DNA of 52,164 nucleotides, taken from NCBI RefSeq assembly GCF_024704725.1, contig NZ_JALIQS010000018.1:1-52164 (forward strand), given 5' to 3'. The stretch is from Shinella sp. CPCC 101442. GTDB taxonomy: Bacteria; Pseudomonadota; Alphaproteobacteria; Rhizobiales; Rhizobiaceae. Positions 42,545 through 51,764 of the stretch are shown here, piece after piece. Both the position numbers and the translations under genes were made by a program. The first letter of the stretch is position 1, and every line of letters begins with the position of its first letter. The notes below the pieces were generated by a model, which had not been told where the DNA came from, searched no databases, and saw only the letters and a program-made list of their open reading frames with translations.

Positions 42545-42555
42545 GAGAAAACGAG

Positions 42556-43446
42556 ATGCAGAACCGCGCCCTGGAAATGGAAGTCTTCGTGACGATCGTC
42601 GATGCGGGCAGCTTTTCGGCGGCCGCGCGGGCCTTTTCGATGTCGCCCTCCGCGATCAGCAAGCTGGTGACGCGGCTTGAAAAGCGGCTCGGCGTGCAGC
42701 TCGTCGTGCGCTCCACGCGCAGCTTTCGCCTGACTTCCGAGGGCGCGGATTTCTACGAGACCTCCCGTGGGATCGTCCAGGAAATCGCCGAGGCCGAAGC
42801 GAAGATCGCGCGCAAGGCCGAAGCCGTCGGCGGGCTGTTGAAGGTCAGCACCAATATGCCGTTCGGCATGCATGTCCTCTCGCCGCTCGTCGTTCGCTTC
42901 CTAGACGACAATCCGGGCATGCGTATCGACCTGGAATTCAGCGACGAGCCGGTCGACCTGATTGCGGAGAAGACGGACATCGCGATCCGCACGGGCGTCC
43001 TGCGTGATTCCTCGCTGCGTTCCCGACGCTTGCTGGATTCACCCCGCCTTATCGTCGCATCGCCGGACTATCTGGCGCGGTTCGGTACGCCGCAACGGCC
43101 GGAAGAGCTGCGCCAGCATGCGTGCCTGACATTTGGCGCGCGGCCGCATCTCAATACGTGGCAGTTCAGCGACCCATCGGATGGTGCGTCGGTTCACGTT
43201 GATATCCTTGGCCGGCTCTTGGTCAACAACGGGGAATCCATGCGGCTCTTCGCGCTCGCCGGTGCCGGCATTGCGCGGCTTTCCCAGTTCCATGTCAGCC
43301 GCGACCTTGCCGAAGGCCGTCTGATCCGCTTGCTCGAACCATGGGATGCCGGCGAGACCGAACCGATCTCGGCGATCTATTCGGCCCAGACGCACGTTCC
43401 CCAGAGAATCCGCAGGTTCCTGGATTTTCTGGTGCGGGCGATCTGA
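42556..43446 (+). CDS. LysR-family transcriptional regulator (CrgA/DhcR-like branch)
   Basis: This encodes 296 residues with the N-terminal HTH EVFVTIVDAGSFSAAARAFS and MSPSAISKLVTRLEKRLG, then an effector domain from AVGGLLKVSTNMPFGMHVL. It is divergent from the PRISE reductase and has a palindrome just upstream, so it probably regulates that gene and itself. The next gene, a TetR regulator, lies 170 bp downstream behind its own operator set. Confidence 0.88.
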   Translation: MQNRALEMEVFVTIVDAGSFSAAARAFSMSPSAISKLVTRLEKRLGVQLVVRSTRSFRLTSEGADFYETSRGIVQEIAEAEAKIARKAEAVGGLLKVSTNMPFGMHVLSPLVVRFLDDNPGMRIDLEFSDEPVDLIAEKTDIAIRTGVLRDSSLRSRRLLDSPRLIVASPDYLARFGTPQRPEELRQHACLTFGARPHLNTWQFSDPSDGASVHVDILGRLLVNNGESMRLFALAGAGIARLSQFHVSRDLAEGRLIRLLEPWDAGETEPISAIYSAQTHVPQRIRRFLDFLVRAI

Positions 43447-43454
43447 TCCAGAAA

Positions 43455-43483
43455 TTATCAACTGATAAATTATCACTTGATCA
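43455..43483. promoter_or_regulatory. Tandem TetR-type operators
   Basis: TTATCA-AC-TGATAA (43455-43468) is a perfect dyad. One base later TTATCA-CT-TGATCA (43470-43483) repeats it with one mismatch. The centre TGATAA-A-TTATCA is itself symmetric, so the two sites are phased at 15 bp. They lie 133 bp before the TetR start and directly after the preceding LysR stop. Binding by the TetR protein is inferred from position and symmetry. Confidence 0.6.
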
Positions 43484-43616
43484 GTTTTGAGAGCGATGCT
43501 ACTTCTATGTCAGCTCAGGGAGAGAGCATGGGAGGTTCTCGGCCGTTACCGGCCGGAGCCAAGTCTGTTTTTCAAGGCATGAGGACTGGCGCCAGCGGGC
43601 GTCAGAACGATAGGCT

Positions 43617-44282
43617 ATGGCAAAATCAGCACGAAAATATCTTGATGCGGCCGACCGCGAACAGCAAATCCTCGAGTTTGCGATCGACTTCGTCGCGCAG
43701 CGTGGCCTGCGGTTCACCACGCGGGAGCTTGCTGACGCGCTTGGCGTGTCGCAACCGTTGCTCTATCGCTACTTCAAGAACCGCGATGACCTGCTCCAGA
43801 AGATCTACGACGAGGTTTACCTGAAACGCTGGGATCCGGCATGGAACGCGCAGCTCGCGGACCGCTCGCTGTCGATCCGTGACCGTCTCGTGCGCTACCT
43901 CACGGCCTATACGGAAGCCATTCTGGACGAGCGCTGGATCCGGATCTTCATCGCCTCGGCGCTCGAAGACCCGCAGATCACCAAGAAATATCTCGGTCTG
44001 CTGCACGAGACGACCTTTCCTTTGATCTTCGCCGAGGTTGCCGCGGAAGCCGGCGTGGCGGCGCCGACCGGCCACCAGGCCGATGAATTGGCGATCGAGA
44101 TCGTCTGGGGCTTCCACTCCAGTTTCTTCTACATGGGCGTGCGCAAATATATCTACCGCAACACGATACCGGACGATCTCGATCTCATCATCAGGGCGCG
44201 CGTCGACGTCTTCGTTTCGGGCCTGGTGGAAAGCATGCCGCGGCTTGAAGGACACATCGCGAACGCGGGGGCGGGACGATGA
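43617..44282 (+). CDS. TetR-family transcriptional regulator
   Basis: This is a 221-residue regulator with an N-terminal HTH (QQILEFAIDFVAQRGLRFTT, then RELADALGVSQPLLYRYFKN) and an all-helical ligand domain of normal length. The ribosome site is weak (GATAGG). Its stop overlaps the following LysR gene by four bases. It heads the operon of dehydrogenases and the ribose-type importer and is probably its repressor. Confidence 0.88.
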   Translation: MAKSARKYLDAADREQQILEFAIDFVAQRGLRFTTRELADALGVSQPLLYRYFKNRDDLLQKIYDEVYLKRWDPAWNAQLADRSLSIRDRLVRYLTAYTEAILDERWIRIFIASALEDPQITKKYLGLLHETTFPLIFAEVAAEAGVAAPTGHQADELAIEIVWGFHSSFFYMGVRKYIYRNTIPDDLDLIIRARVDVFVSGLVESMPRLEGHIANAGAGR

Positions 44283-45223
44283 ACAGCATCCAGGACCTGC
44301 GCGTCTTCTCCGAGATCGTCAAGTCGAACAGCTTTTCGCTTGCCGCATCGAAACTGGGCCTCTCGCCGGCAACGATGAGCGGGCGGCTCAAGGCGCTGGA
44401 ATGTCATTTCGGCGTCGCGCTCCTCAAGCGGACGACGCGATCCCTGTGCCTCACCGAGGAGGGGCGGTATCTCTTCGAGACCTCGCAGGGCATCCTTGAG
44501 GATTTCGAGCGGCTCGACAAGACGATGCGGGCGCGCAAGAAGAACCCGAACGGCACGGTGACGATTGCAGCACCCTCGGAATTCGGCCGAAAGTACCTGA
44601 TTCCGCTCACCAATGAATTCGGCTTGGCGCATCCTGAAGTCGGCTTCCGGCTCATTCTCGGCGATGACGACGTCAATCTGGTCGATGACGATTGTGATAT
44701 CGCGATCCGCTTCGGCGCCATGCCGGACAGCACGTTGACCACGCGAAAGCTCGGCGAAAACCCGATGGTCATCTGCGCGGCGCCGGATTATCTCGCCCGG
44801 GTGGGAATGCCGGAAACGCCTTCCGATCTGTCGGCGCATAACTGTCTTGTCTATCTCGACGGCAAGGCGGCGGCCGACAAATGGGTCTTCGACATCGGCG
44901 GGGAGCCTGCGATCGTGCGGGTGAGCGGCAACCGTCTCGTCTCGGACCGGCAGGCGCTGATCGACCTCGCCAAAGCCGGGCAGGGGCTCATCCGCGTGTC
45001 GTCCTGGGATGTGGCGCGGGAGCTCGAGGAGGGCACGCTGGTCGCGGTCCTCAGGGATTTCGAGCGCGATCCGGAAATCATCCACCTCCTGTCTGAGCCG
45101 AGGCATCGGTTGCCCCTGCGGACGGCCGAATTCATCGATTTCCTCCTGCACCGCGTCAAGCGCCTCAGCCGCAGCGTGGAGCTTTGCAGGGACGAATATC
45201 TCAGGCTGCGCGGCGCCGCCTGA
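44279..45223 (+). CDS. LysR-family transcriptional regulator
   Basis: This encodes 314 residues. The HTH is DLRVFSEIVKSNSFSLAASK and LGLSPATMSGRLKALECHFG; the effector domain follows from NGTVTIAAPSEFGRKYLIPL. It is coupled to the TetR gene by ATGA with GGGAC upstream. Two regulators in one operon, followed by 75 bp and the first dehydrogenase, suggest layered control by two signals. It lacks the usual divergent target, which is a little unusual for LysR genes. Confidence 0.88.
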   Translation: MNSIQDLRVFSEIVKSNSFSLAASKLGLSPATMSGRLKALECHFGVALLKRTTRSLCLTEEGRYLFETSQGILEDFERLDKTMRARKKNPNGTVTIAAPSEFGRKYLIPLTNEFGLAHPEVGFRLILGDDDVNLVDDDCDIAIRFGAMPDSTLTTRKLGENPMVICAAPDYLARVGMPETPSDLSAHNCLVYLDGKAAADKWVFDIGGEPAIVRVSGNRLVSDRQALIDLAKAGQGLIRVSSWDVARELEEGTLVAVLRDFERDPEIIHLLSEPRHRLPLRTAEFIDFLLHRVKRLSRSVELCRDEYLRLRGAA

Positions 45224-45298
45224 CCGAACTTCGCGATCACCTTCCCTTCAACGGCGCGTCCGACAACGCACCGAACGACGACGCATGGAGAGTTTTCT

Positions 45299-46081
45299 AT
45301 GGACTACGATCTTGCTGGCAAGCATGTGCTGGTTACGGGTGGCGCCACGGGTATCGGGCGCGCCATTGCCTCCGTCTTCCTGGCCGAAGGGGCGGACGTT
45401 ACCGTGAGCGGCATCAGCGACGGCGAAGTGGACGCGGCGATCAGCGCTCTCGGCAAGGGCTGCCGCGGACTGGCTGGCGATCTCACCGCGAAGGGCGAGG
45501 CCGAGCGGCTCTACGCCTTTGCCACCGCGCACAGACCCGTCGATATCCTCATCAACAATATCGGTATCTTCGAAGTGCGCGATTTCTTCGAGACGACCGA
45601 CGAGCACTGGTTCCGTTGTTTCGACGTTAACGTGATGACCGGCGTGCGGATGTCGCGGCTCGCGCTGAAGGACATGCTGGCACGCGGCGAGGGCAGTGTA
45701 GTCTTCATCAGCAGCGAAAGCGCCGTCAAGCCGCAGGCCTGGATGGCGCATTACGGCGCCATGAAGACCTGTCTGCTCGGCCTGTCGCGCGCCCTCGCCG
45801 AGTTGACGAAAGGCACACGGGTGCGGGTCAATACCATCCTGCCCGGCCCGACGAACACCGAAGCTGTTCGCCGCTACCATCAGGAAATCGCCGAGGAGAA
45901 GGGCACGACCCGCGAGGCCGTCGTCTCCGACTATTTCGATGAGACCGAGCCGACCTCACTCATCCGCCGCATGATCGAACCGGAGGAAGTCGCCCGCAGC
46001 GTCGTGCATCTCGCCGCGAGCGCCCACCTCAACGGCATGGCCATGCGGGCCGAAGGCGGCACGATCCGGGCCATCCTGTGA
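45299..46081 (+). CDS. SDR-family dehydrogenase 1
   Basis: This 260-residue classical short-chain dehydrogenase has the cofactor motif VLVTGGATGIGRAIASVF, the NNIG segment (ILINNIGIFEV), the catalytic serine in VVFISSESAVK and tyrosine-lysine in HYGAMKT. The C-terminus SAHLNGMAMRAEGGTIRAIL lacks the usual NVDGG form. It is the first enzyme gene after the two regulators, start ATG 45299. Substrate is unknown; with two more SDRs and a sugar-type importer, a polyol or sugar acid is likely. Confidence 0.88.
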   Translation: MDYDLAGKHVLVTGGATGIGRAIASVFLAEGADVTVSGISDGEVDAAISALGKGCRGLAGDLTAKGEAERLYAFATAHRPVDILINNIGIFEVRDFFETTDEHWFRCFDVNVMTGVRMSRLALKDMLARGEGSVVFISSESAVKPQAWMAHYGAMKTCLLGLSRALAELTKGTRVRVNTILPGPTNTEAVRRYHQEIAEEKGTTREAVVSDYFDETEPTSLIRRMIEPEEVARSVVHLAASAHLNGMAMRAEGGTIRAIL

Positions 46082-46178
46082 GCCTTCTTCAGTGGGGCTG
46101 AAGAGTGAATTCATGGCAACGGCCTCAATCGCCAGCGCCAATAGGTCTATGAAAAATCAGCATGTTTTGGAGGAGCAG

Positions 46179-46943
46179 GTGAACAGGTTCGATCTTTCCG
46201 GCAAGCGCGCCTTCGTCACCGGCGCCGGCAGCGGCCTTGGCCAGGCGATCGCCATCGCGCTGGCGGAGGCGGGTGCTGACATCGCCTGCTTCGACCTGCC
46301 GGGCGCGCAAGGTCAGGGCGAGACGTCGGCGGCCATAGCGGTCGCGGGTCGGGAGGCCCTCGTGCTCGGCGGAGACGTTACCGATCCGGCCTCGATCGAG
46401 GCGGCGTTCGACCGTGCCGAGCGCGCGTTCGGTGATATCGACATCGCCGTCAACAGTGCCGGGATTGCCAATGTCGGCGCGGCCGAGACGATGCCGCAGG
46501 CGCAGTTCCTGCGCATGATGGACATCAATCTCAACGGGCTGTTCTGGTCCTGCCAGGTCGAGGGCCGCCGCATGCTGGCGCGGGGGCGGGGTGCCATCCT
46601 CAACATGGCTTCGATCTGCGGCTCGACCGCGATCCCGGGCCTTGAACAGGTGCACTACGACGCCACGAAGGCGGCGGTGATCCGCTTGACGAAGAGCCTT
46701 GCGGCCGAATGGGCCGGGCGCGGCGTGCGCGTCAACTGCCTGAGCCCGGGGTTCATGGCCACGCCGATGAACAGCCGGCCCGAGGTCGCCGAAAATGTCC
46801 GCACGTTCGCTGGAATGACGCCGATGAAACGCATGGGGCTGCCGCACGAAGTGGGCGGACCGGCGGTGTTCCTGTCGAGCGATGCGGCCAGTTACTGCAC
46901 CGGTGTCGATCTCAATATCGATGGCGGTTTTCTATCAATCTGA
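46179..46943 (+). CDS. SDR-family dehydrogenase 2
   Basis: This 254-residue dehydrogenase shows RAFVTGAGSGLGQAIAIAL, IAVNSAGIANVG, the serine in NMASICGS and the tyrosine-lysine in HYDATKAAV, and ends with TGVDLNIDGGFLSI. I chose GTG 46179 because GGAGG lies five bases upstream and the protein then begins at FDLSGK as in relatives; ATGs at 46092 or 46149 would add a tail of no known domain. The form resembles gluconate 5-dehydrogenase or sorbitol/arabinitol dehydrogenases, though specificity is not certain. Confidence 0.88.
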   Translation: MNRFDLSGKRAFVTGAGSGLGQAIAIALAEAGADIACFDLPGAQGQGETSAAIAVAGREALVLGGDVTDPASIEAAFDRAERAFGDIDIAVNSAGIANVGAAETMPQAQFLRMMDINLNGLFWSCQVEGRRMLARGRGAILNMASICGSTAIPGLEQVHYDATKAAVIRLTKSLAAEWAGRGVRVNCLSPGFMATPMNSRPEVAENVRTFAGMTPMKRMGLPHEVGGPAVFLSSDAASYCTGVDLNIDGGFLSI

Positions 46944-46964
46944 CGACAGAGTGGAGGAGAAATC

Positions 46965-47900
46965 ATGTCGACAGTTCTGAAATTCACCAGCGTTGCGATG
47001 ATCGCCCTGTGGGCGGCATCGCCCGCACTGGCCGATCCGGTCAAGATCGGCTGGGTGCAGGGCAATGCGGCGTTCCAGGCCGAACAGCGCACCCAGGACG
47101 GCTTCAAGAAATATCTGAGCGACAACAAAATCACGGACTGGGAGGTCACCTATCTCGACTCGGCCGGTTCCGCGGAAAAGGTCGCCAACAACATCGAGGA
47201 TGCCGTGAACCGCGGCGTCGACGTCATCTACGTCACCTATGCAGACCTTCGCGCTTCCAGCAACGCCCTCAAGGGTGCGGAATCGGCGAAGATACCGGTC
47301 TACACGGTCGATTCCGGCTGGATTCCGGGCTCTACCGCGGACATCACGACCAACAATTGGCAAATGTCCGCCGAGGTGTCGCTCAGCCTGATCAGCCAGA
47401 TGAAGGGCAAGGGCAACCTCATCATCATCACCACCGACAAGATCAAGCCGGTGCGCGAGCGCACCGACACGTTGCGCGCGATCCTGAAGGAGTATCCCGA
47501 GGTCAAGATCATCGGCGAGTACAACTTCGACGTCGCGAACTTCTATCAGGAAACGCTGAACGCCGTGCAGGACTTCGCGACCCGCTACGGCGACGAGATC
47601 ACTGCCGTCTGGACTCCCTGGGACGAGCCGGCGCAGGCGGCCATCACCGCGTTGCAGGGTGCCGGCCTGAACGTTCCGGTTTCCGGCATGGACGGGCACC
47701 CGGAAGCGATCAAGGCGATCTGCGAGGACAAGTCCATGTTCGTTGCCACCGGCCGCCAGCAGTTCGAGGAATGGGGCGTCAACCTGGCGAGCTATGCCAA
47801 GCGCGTGAAGGTGGACGGGGAAGATCCGAAGTCCGTCACCAACGGCAAGGATATCGTCTACTACGGCGCCACGCTCTTCACCAAGGACAACTGCAAGTGA
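46965..47900 (+). CDS. Ribose-type ABC transporter substrate-binding protein
   Basis: This is a 311-residue periplasmic protein of the sugar-binding family 4 (RbsB-like). A Sec signal (MSTVLKFTSVAMIALWAASP then ALA) is followed by VKIGWVQGNAAFQAEQRTQD, VDVIYVTYADLRASS and VWTPWDEPAQAAITALQGAG. GGAGGAG lies eight bases before ATG. It lies 21 bp after SDR 2 and feeds the ATPase and permease downstream. The ligand is probably a sugar, polyol or similar compound, or an autoinducer-like molecule. Confidence 0.9.
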   Translation: MSTVLKFTSVAMIALWAASPALADPVKIGWVQGNAAFQAEQRTQDGFKKYLSDNKITDWEVTYLDSAGSAEKVANNIEDAVNRGVDVIYVTYADLRASSNALKGAESAKIPVYTVDSGWIPGSTADITTNNWQMSAEVSLSLISQMKGKGNLIIITTDKIKPVRERTDTLRAILKEYPEVKIIGEYNFDVANFYQETLNAVQDFATRYGDEITAVWTPWDEPAQAAITALQGAGLNVPVSGMDGHPEAIKAICEDKSMFVATGRQQFEEWGVNLASYAKRVKVDGEDPKSVTNGKDIVYYGATLFTKDNCK

Positions 47901-47949
47901 ACCGACCGGACGGGTGGCGATGCCGCCCGTCCCCTTCGGAGGACGCACC

Positions 47950-49485
47950 ATGTCGATCGTGCTTGAGAACATCACAAAACAATGGCCCGGAACGCTCGCG
48001 CTCGCCGGTGTGTCCATCGAGATTGTCGAGGGGCGCGTGCACGGCATCGTTGGCGAGAACGGGGCGGGCAAGACGACCCTCGTCAGCATCCTGAGCGGGG
48101 CCGTCCAGCCGACGGCCGGGACGCTCAGCATGGCGGGCGGGCCGGTGGCGTTCGAGAACCCGGCAGCGGCGGTGGCAAGCGGCGTTTCGCTCGTCTCGCA
48201 GGAGGGTAGTCTCGTGCCCCATCTCACCGGCGCCGAGAATATCTGTCTCGGTTTCGAGCCGGTGAAGAGCCGCTTCTTCATCAACCGGCGCGAGGTGCAG
48301 CGGCAGGCGGAAGCGCTGGCGAAGCAATGGTTTCCCGATACGGCGATCCAGCTCAATCGCAAGGTGGACGAGCTTGCCTATGCCGACCAGAAGGTCATCG
48401 AAATCCTCCGGGCGCTGCATTCGCGCCCCAAGGTTCTCATTCTCGACGAGCCGACTGCTACGCTGCCCGCGAAGGAGAAGCAGAGCCTCTGGAAGCTGAT
48501 CCGGCAATTGTCCGATGCCGGCATGGCCGTCGTCCTGATCAGCCATTTCCTGCAGGAAGTGATCGATCTTTGCGACGAAATCACTGTGCTGCAGGACGGG
48601 CGCAAGGTGAGCCATCTTTCCAACGCCGGCCATGTCGTGACCGAGCGGCAACTGATCGACCTCATGCTCAACCGCGGCCAGGCCGGCGGGCAGGATCGTT
48701 TGCTGAACGGAACGCAGAAAGAGCGTTCTATCGCGGACGATGCACAGATCGTCGTCGATGTTCGCGACTGGCAGGGGGACCGGTTCCACATGGCAGGCCT
48801 CGAGGTTCGCAGCGGCGAAATCCTCGGGCTGATCGGCCTCACCGGTTCCGGTCATTTCGAGTTCGCCCAGTCGCTCTTCGAACCGCGCCTGGCCGGAGAC
48901 GGCCGCTACCAGTTTCAGGGACGTGACGTCGGACGCGCCAGCGTGCGGGACATGAAGCGGCGCGGCGCGGCACTCATCCCCGATCACCGCATGATCAATG
49001 CCATGATCGGCGATTGGACGGTGCGGGAAAACATGTCGATGGCCGGCATCCAGGAGATCAGCCTGAAACCTTTCGGCATCGTCCAGGCCAGCCGCGAGCG
49101 CAGTGAAACGCTGCGCCTGATCAAGCGCCTGAACATCAAGACGTCGAGCGCCGAGACCAAGATCGCCGAACTCTCCGGCGGCAACAAGCAGAAGGTCTCC
49201 GTCGCCAAGTGGCAGTTCGCGGCGGAGGGAAAATACAAGCTCTTCGTCTTTCTCGAGCCGACCGAAGGCGTGGATGTCGGTGCGAAGCGCGAAATCCACG
49301 ACCTCATCACCTCACTTGCCGAAAAGGGCACTGCCGTGGTCGTGGCCTCGAGCGATCTTCTGGAAATCGCCCATGTGGCCGATCGGGTCGTGGCGTTCCG
49401 GAACGGCCGCGATGCCGACCAGATCGCCCGTCGCGACTTCAGCGAGGCCGTCTTCATCAATGCAATTGCGGGGGTAACCCAATGA
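47950..49485 (+). CDS. Ribose-type ABC transporter ATPase (two-domain, RbsA-like)
   Basis: This 511-residue protein has two ATPase domains in one chain. The first has Walker A VGENGAGKTTLVSILSG, a degenerate signature (VDELAYADQKVIEILRAL) and Walker B KVLILDEPTATL. The second has a degenerate Walker A (GLTGSGHFEFAQSLF), normal signature ELSGGNKQKVSVAKW and FLEPTEGVD in Walker B position. This asymmetry is normal for the RbsA group. Start ATG 47950 follows GGAGGA. The stop overlaps the permease start by four bases. Confidence 0.92.
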   Translation: MSIVLENITKQWPGTLALAGVSIEIVEGRVHGIVGENGAGKTTLVSILSGAVQPTAGTLSMAGGPVAFENPAAAVASGVSLVSQEGSLVPHLTGAENICLGFEPVKSRFFINRREVQRQAEALAKQWFPDTAIQLNRKVDELAYADQKVIEILRALHSRPKVLILDEPTATLPAKEKQSLWKLIRQLSDAGMAVVLISHFLQEVIDLCDEITVLQDGRKVSHLSNAGHVVTERQLIDLMLNRGQAGGQDRLLNGTQKERSIADDAQIVVDVRDWQGDRFHMAGLEVRSGEILGLIGLTGSGHFEFAQSLFEPRLAGDGRYQFQGRDVGRASVRDMKRRGAALIPDHRMINAMIGDWTVRENMSMAGIQEISLKPFGIVQASRERSETLRLIKRLNIKTSSAETKIAELSGGNKQKVSVAKWQFAAEGKYKLFVFLEPTEGVDVGAKREIHDLITSLAEKGTAVVVASSDLLEIAHVADRVVAFRNGRDADQIARRDFSEAVFINAIAGVTQ

Positions 49486-50471
49486 CCATGACCACAGGCA
49501 CGCTTCCGGTCCGGGAATCGCATTCGATGCGCCTCGGCACCCTCATCCAGAAATACAGCACGCTCGCCGTACTCGTCGCACTGTTCCTGGGCTTCGCCAT
49601 CGGTACGGATCGGTTCTTCACCGGTACGAATCTCGTGAACATCCTACAGCAGATTTCCATGCTGACCATCGTCGCGGTCGGACTGACCTTCGGCTTCGCG
49701 GCCAAGGAAATGGACCTCTCCGTCGGCTATGTCGTCGGTCTTGCGGGCCTCCTGGCGCCGCTGCTCATGGTGGCGGGCGTGCCGATCCCGCTTGCGATCC
49801 TTGCGGCTCTGGCGGCCGGCCTCGCCGTCGGCCTCATCAACTCCGCCCTGGTCGTCGGTGTCGGCGTGCCCTCGCTGATCGCGACGCTCGCGGCCGGCTC
49901 TATTTTGTGGGGCATCAACTTCATGATTTCGGGCGGCCGGGCGATCTATGGCGGCATTCCGGCGGAGTATCTCGCTGTCGGCCAGGGCAAGGTCGGCGGC
50001 ATCCTGCCCTATCCGGCACTGATCATGCTGGTGATCGTTGCCGCGTCCTGGTTCGTCATGGAGCGCACCACCTTTGGCCGATATCTCTACGCCGTGGGAG
50101 GCAATGCGCGCGCAGCCGAGCTTTCGGGCATCAAAGTGCGCTCCTATCGGGTTTATGGCCTGGCGTTGAGCTCGTTTTTCGCAGCTATTTCGGGGATCAT
50201 CCTCTCGGCCCGGCTCGGTTCCGGACAACCGAACGGCGGCGAAACCTACCTGCTGGACGGGCTTGCGGCCGTGTTCATCGGCATGACCATGCTGAGGCCC
50301 GGTACGGCGACGGTGATGGGCACGTTCTTCGGCGCGCTTCTCATCGGCATCATGAACAATGGCCTCAACCTGGTGGGCATGGACACCTACATCCAGAGCA
50401 TCGTGAAGGGCGTCATCATCGTGATCGCCGTATCGGTGGTCTCGCGCACGACGAAGCTGAAGCTCCTTTGA
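49482..50471 (+). CDS. Ribose-type ABC transporter permease (RbsC-like)
   Basis: This 329-residue permease of the BPD_transp_2 family has eight or more hydrophobic helices, with GFAAKEMDLSVGYVVGLAGL, VGVPSLIATLAAGSILWGIN, and GGNARAAELSGIKVRSYRVY, the segment typical of RbsC. It starts at ATG 49482, overlapping the ATPase stop. One permease gene suffices as a homodimer in this family. With the preceding two genes it forms a complete importer. Confidence 0.92.
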   Translation: MTMTTGTLPVRESHSMRLGTLIQKYSTLAVLVALFLGFAIGTDRFFTGTNLVNILQQISMLTIVAVGLTFGFAAKEMDLSVGYVVGLAGLLAPLLMVAGVPIPLAILAALAAGLAVGLINSALVVGVGVPSLIATLAAGSILWGINFMISGGRAIYGGIPAEYLAVGQGKVGGILPYPALIMLVIVAASWFVMERTTFGRYLYAVGGNARAAELSGIKVRSYRVYGLALSSFFAAISGIILSARLGSGQPNGGETYLLDGLAAVFIGMTMLRPGTATVMGTFFGALLIGIMNNGLNLVGMDTYIQSIVKGVIIVIAVSVVSRTTKLKLL

Positions 50472-50577
50472 CCGGGCGCCGGGCAATGGGGAAAGCAGAA
50501 GGAACCTTGACGCGCACCTTGCTTGCCGTGGCATCCTTGCAGCAGCGAACGAGCAGCATGTGGAGGAGACAGCAGCC

Positions 50578-51366
50578 ATGAACCTCAATCTCGAAGACAA
50601 GGTCGTCATCGTCACCGGCGCAAGCTCCGGCATCGGGCTGGAGACGACGAAGATGTTCCTGGCGGAAGGCGCCCGTGTCGTCGGTGTCAGCCGCGACATG
50701 TCGCCGGTAGCAAATCTGGCCCCGCGCGAGCGCTGGCTCCTCTGCGAGGCCGACCTGGGAGCTGCGGGCTCGGGAGAAACCGTGGCGCAGGCCGCTCTGG
50801 CGGCGTTCGGCCGCATCGACGTCCTCTTCAACAATGCCGGCATCTGTCCCACGCGCGGCGGTTTCCTTGATGTGTCGGACGAAGATTGGGCGCATACGCT
50901 CAACGTCAATCTCATCGGCTATGTCCGTATGGCGCGCGCCGTGCTGCCCGCCATGCTCGAGCAGAAAAAGGGCGTGCTTGTCCATTGCGGTTCGGAGGCC
51001 GGGCGCATGCCGCATCCGCTGCTGCCGGACTACAGTACCTCGAAGGCAGCCATAACACTGCTCTCCAAGGCACTTGCCCGGGAGTTCACATCGAAGGGCA
51101 TCCGCTCGAACGTTGTTGCGCCCGCCCATATCCGAACCGAACTCTGGGATCGACCGGGTGGCTTCCTGCATGCACTCGCCGAGCGCTACGGTACGACAGT
51201 CGACGACGCTGTCAGGAGCTTCCTGGCTGAATCGAAGTTACCTGCCGGACGATTGGGAACAGCAAGGGATGTTGCAACGGCCGTTCTTTATCTCGCCTCA
51301 GACCTTTCGGAGTTCATCAGCGGTGATGTGATCAACATCGACGGTGGTGTGATACCAACAACATGA
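50578..51366 (+). CDS. SDR-family dehydrogenase 3
   Basis: This is a 262-residue classical SDR: VVIVTGASSGIGLETTKMFL, VLFNNAGICPTRGGF, the serine in VHCGSEAG and tyrosine-lysine in DYSTSKAAI, ending in ISGDVINIDGGVIPTT. Start ATG 50578 has GGAGGAGA ten bases upstream. It follows the permease by 106 bp and overlaps the cupin gene (ATGA at 51363), so it continues the operon. The substrate is unknown. Confidence 0.88.
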   Translation: MNLNLEDKVVIVTGASSGIGLETTKMFLAEGARVVGVSRDMSPVANLAPRERWLLCEADLGAAGSGETVAQAALAAFGRIDVLFNNAGICPTRGGFLDVSDEDWAHTLNVNLIGYVRMARAVLPAMLEQKKGVLVHCGSEAGRMPHPLLPDYSTSKAAITLLSKALAREFTSKGIRSNVVAPAHIRTELWDRPGGFLHALAERYGTTVDDAVRSFLAESKLPAGRLGTARDVATAVLYLASDLSEFISGDVINIDGGVIPTT

Positions 51367-51764
51367 CAAGGGATATCAGGATGGCATCGACAACTGGACG
51401 TGATCTGAGCATGTCACAGATGCTGCGCGATGAAATAGTCAATGCGGACGCGCGAGTGGGCCAAAATCTTGTGTCCGAGAATGGCCTCGTGCGGGTCTGG
51501 CATATCAGCCTCGCGCCGGGTGAACGCCTCGGGTTCCACCGGCACGAATTGGACTATTGCTGGATTGCCCTTACGCCAGGCCGCTCTCGATCGATGTTTT
51601 CCGATGGCAGGATGTTAGAAACGGAATACAAGGCCGGTGACTGCAAGGTCTTTGCTTTCGGCGAAAACGAAACCATGGTTCATGACCTTACTAATATTGG
51701 TGATACACGCTTGGCTTTTACGACCATCGAGTTCAAGGGGCCGCTCAGCTGCGAAGGCAGATGA
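51363..51764 (+). CDS. Cupin-fold protein
   Basis: This protein of about 133 residues has a single cupin fold. Candidate metal ligands are in LAPGERLGFHRHELDYCWIA and, less clearly, in FAFGENETMVHDLTNIGD. ATG 51363 overlaps the SDR stop; ATG 51381 is an alternative. It is the last gene of the TetR-headed operon. It might bind or isomerise a pathway intermediate. The window's first locus also includes a small cupin, but the two are not closely alike. Confidence 0.75.
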   Translation: MTRDIRMASTTGRDLSMSQMLRDEIVNADARVGQNLVSENGLVRVWHISLAPGERLGFHRHELDYCWIALTPGRSRSMFSDGRMLETEYKAGDCKVFAFGENETMVHDLTNIGDTRLAFTTIEFKGPLSCEGR

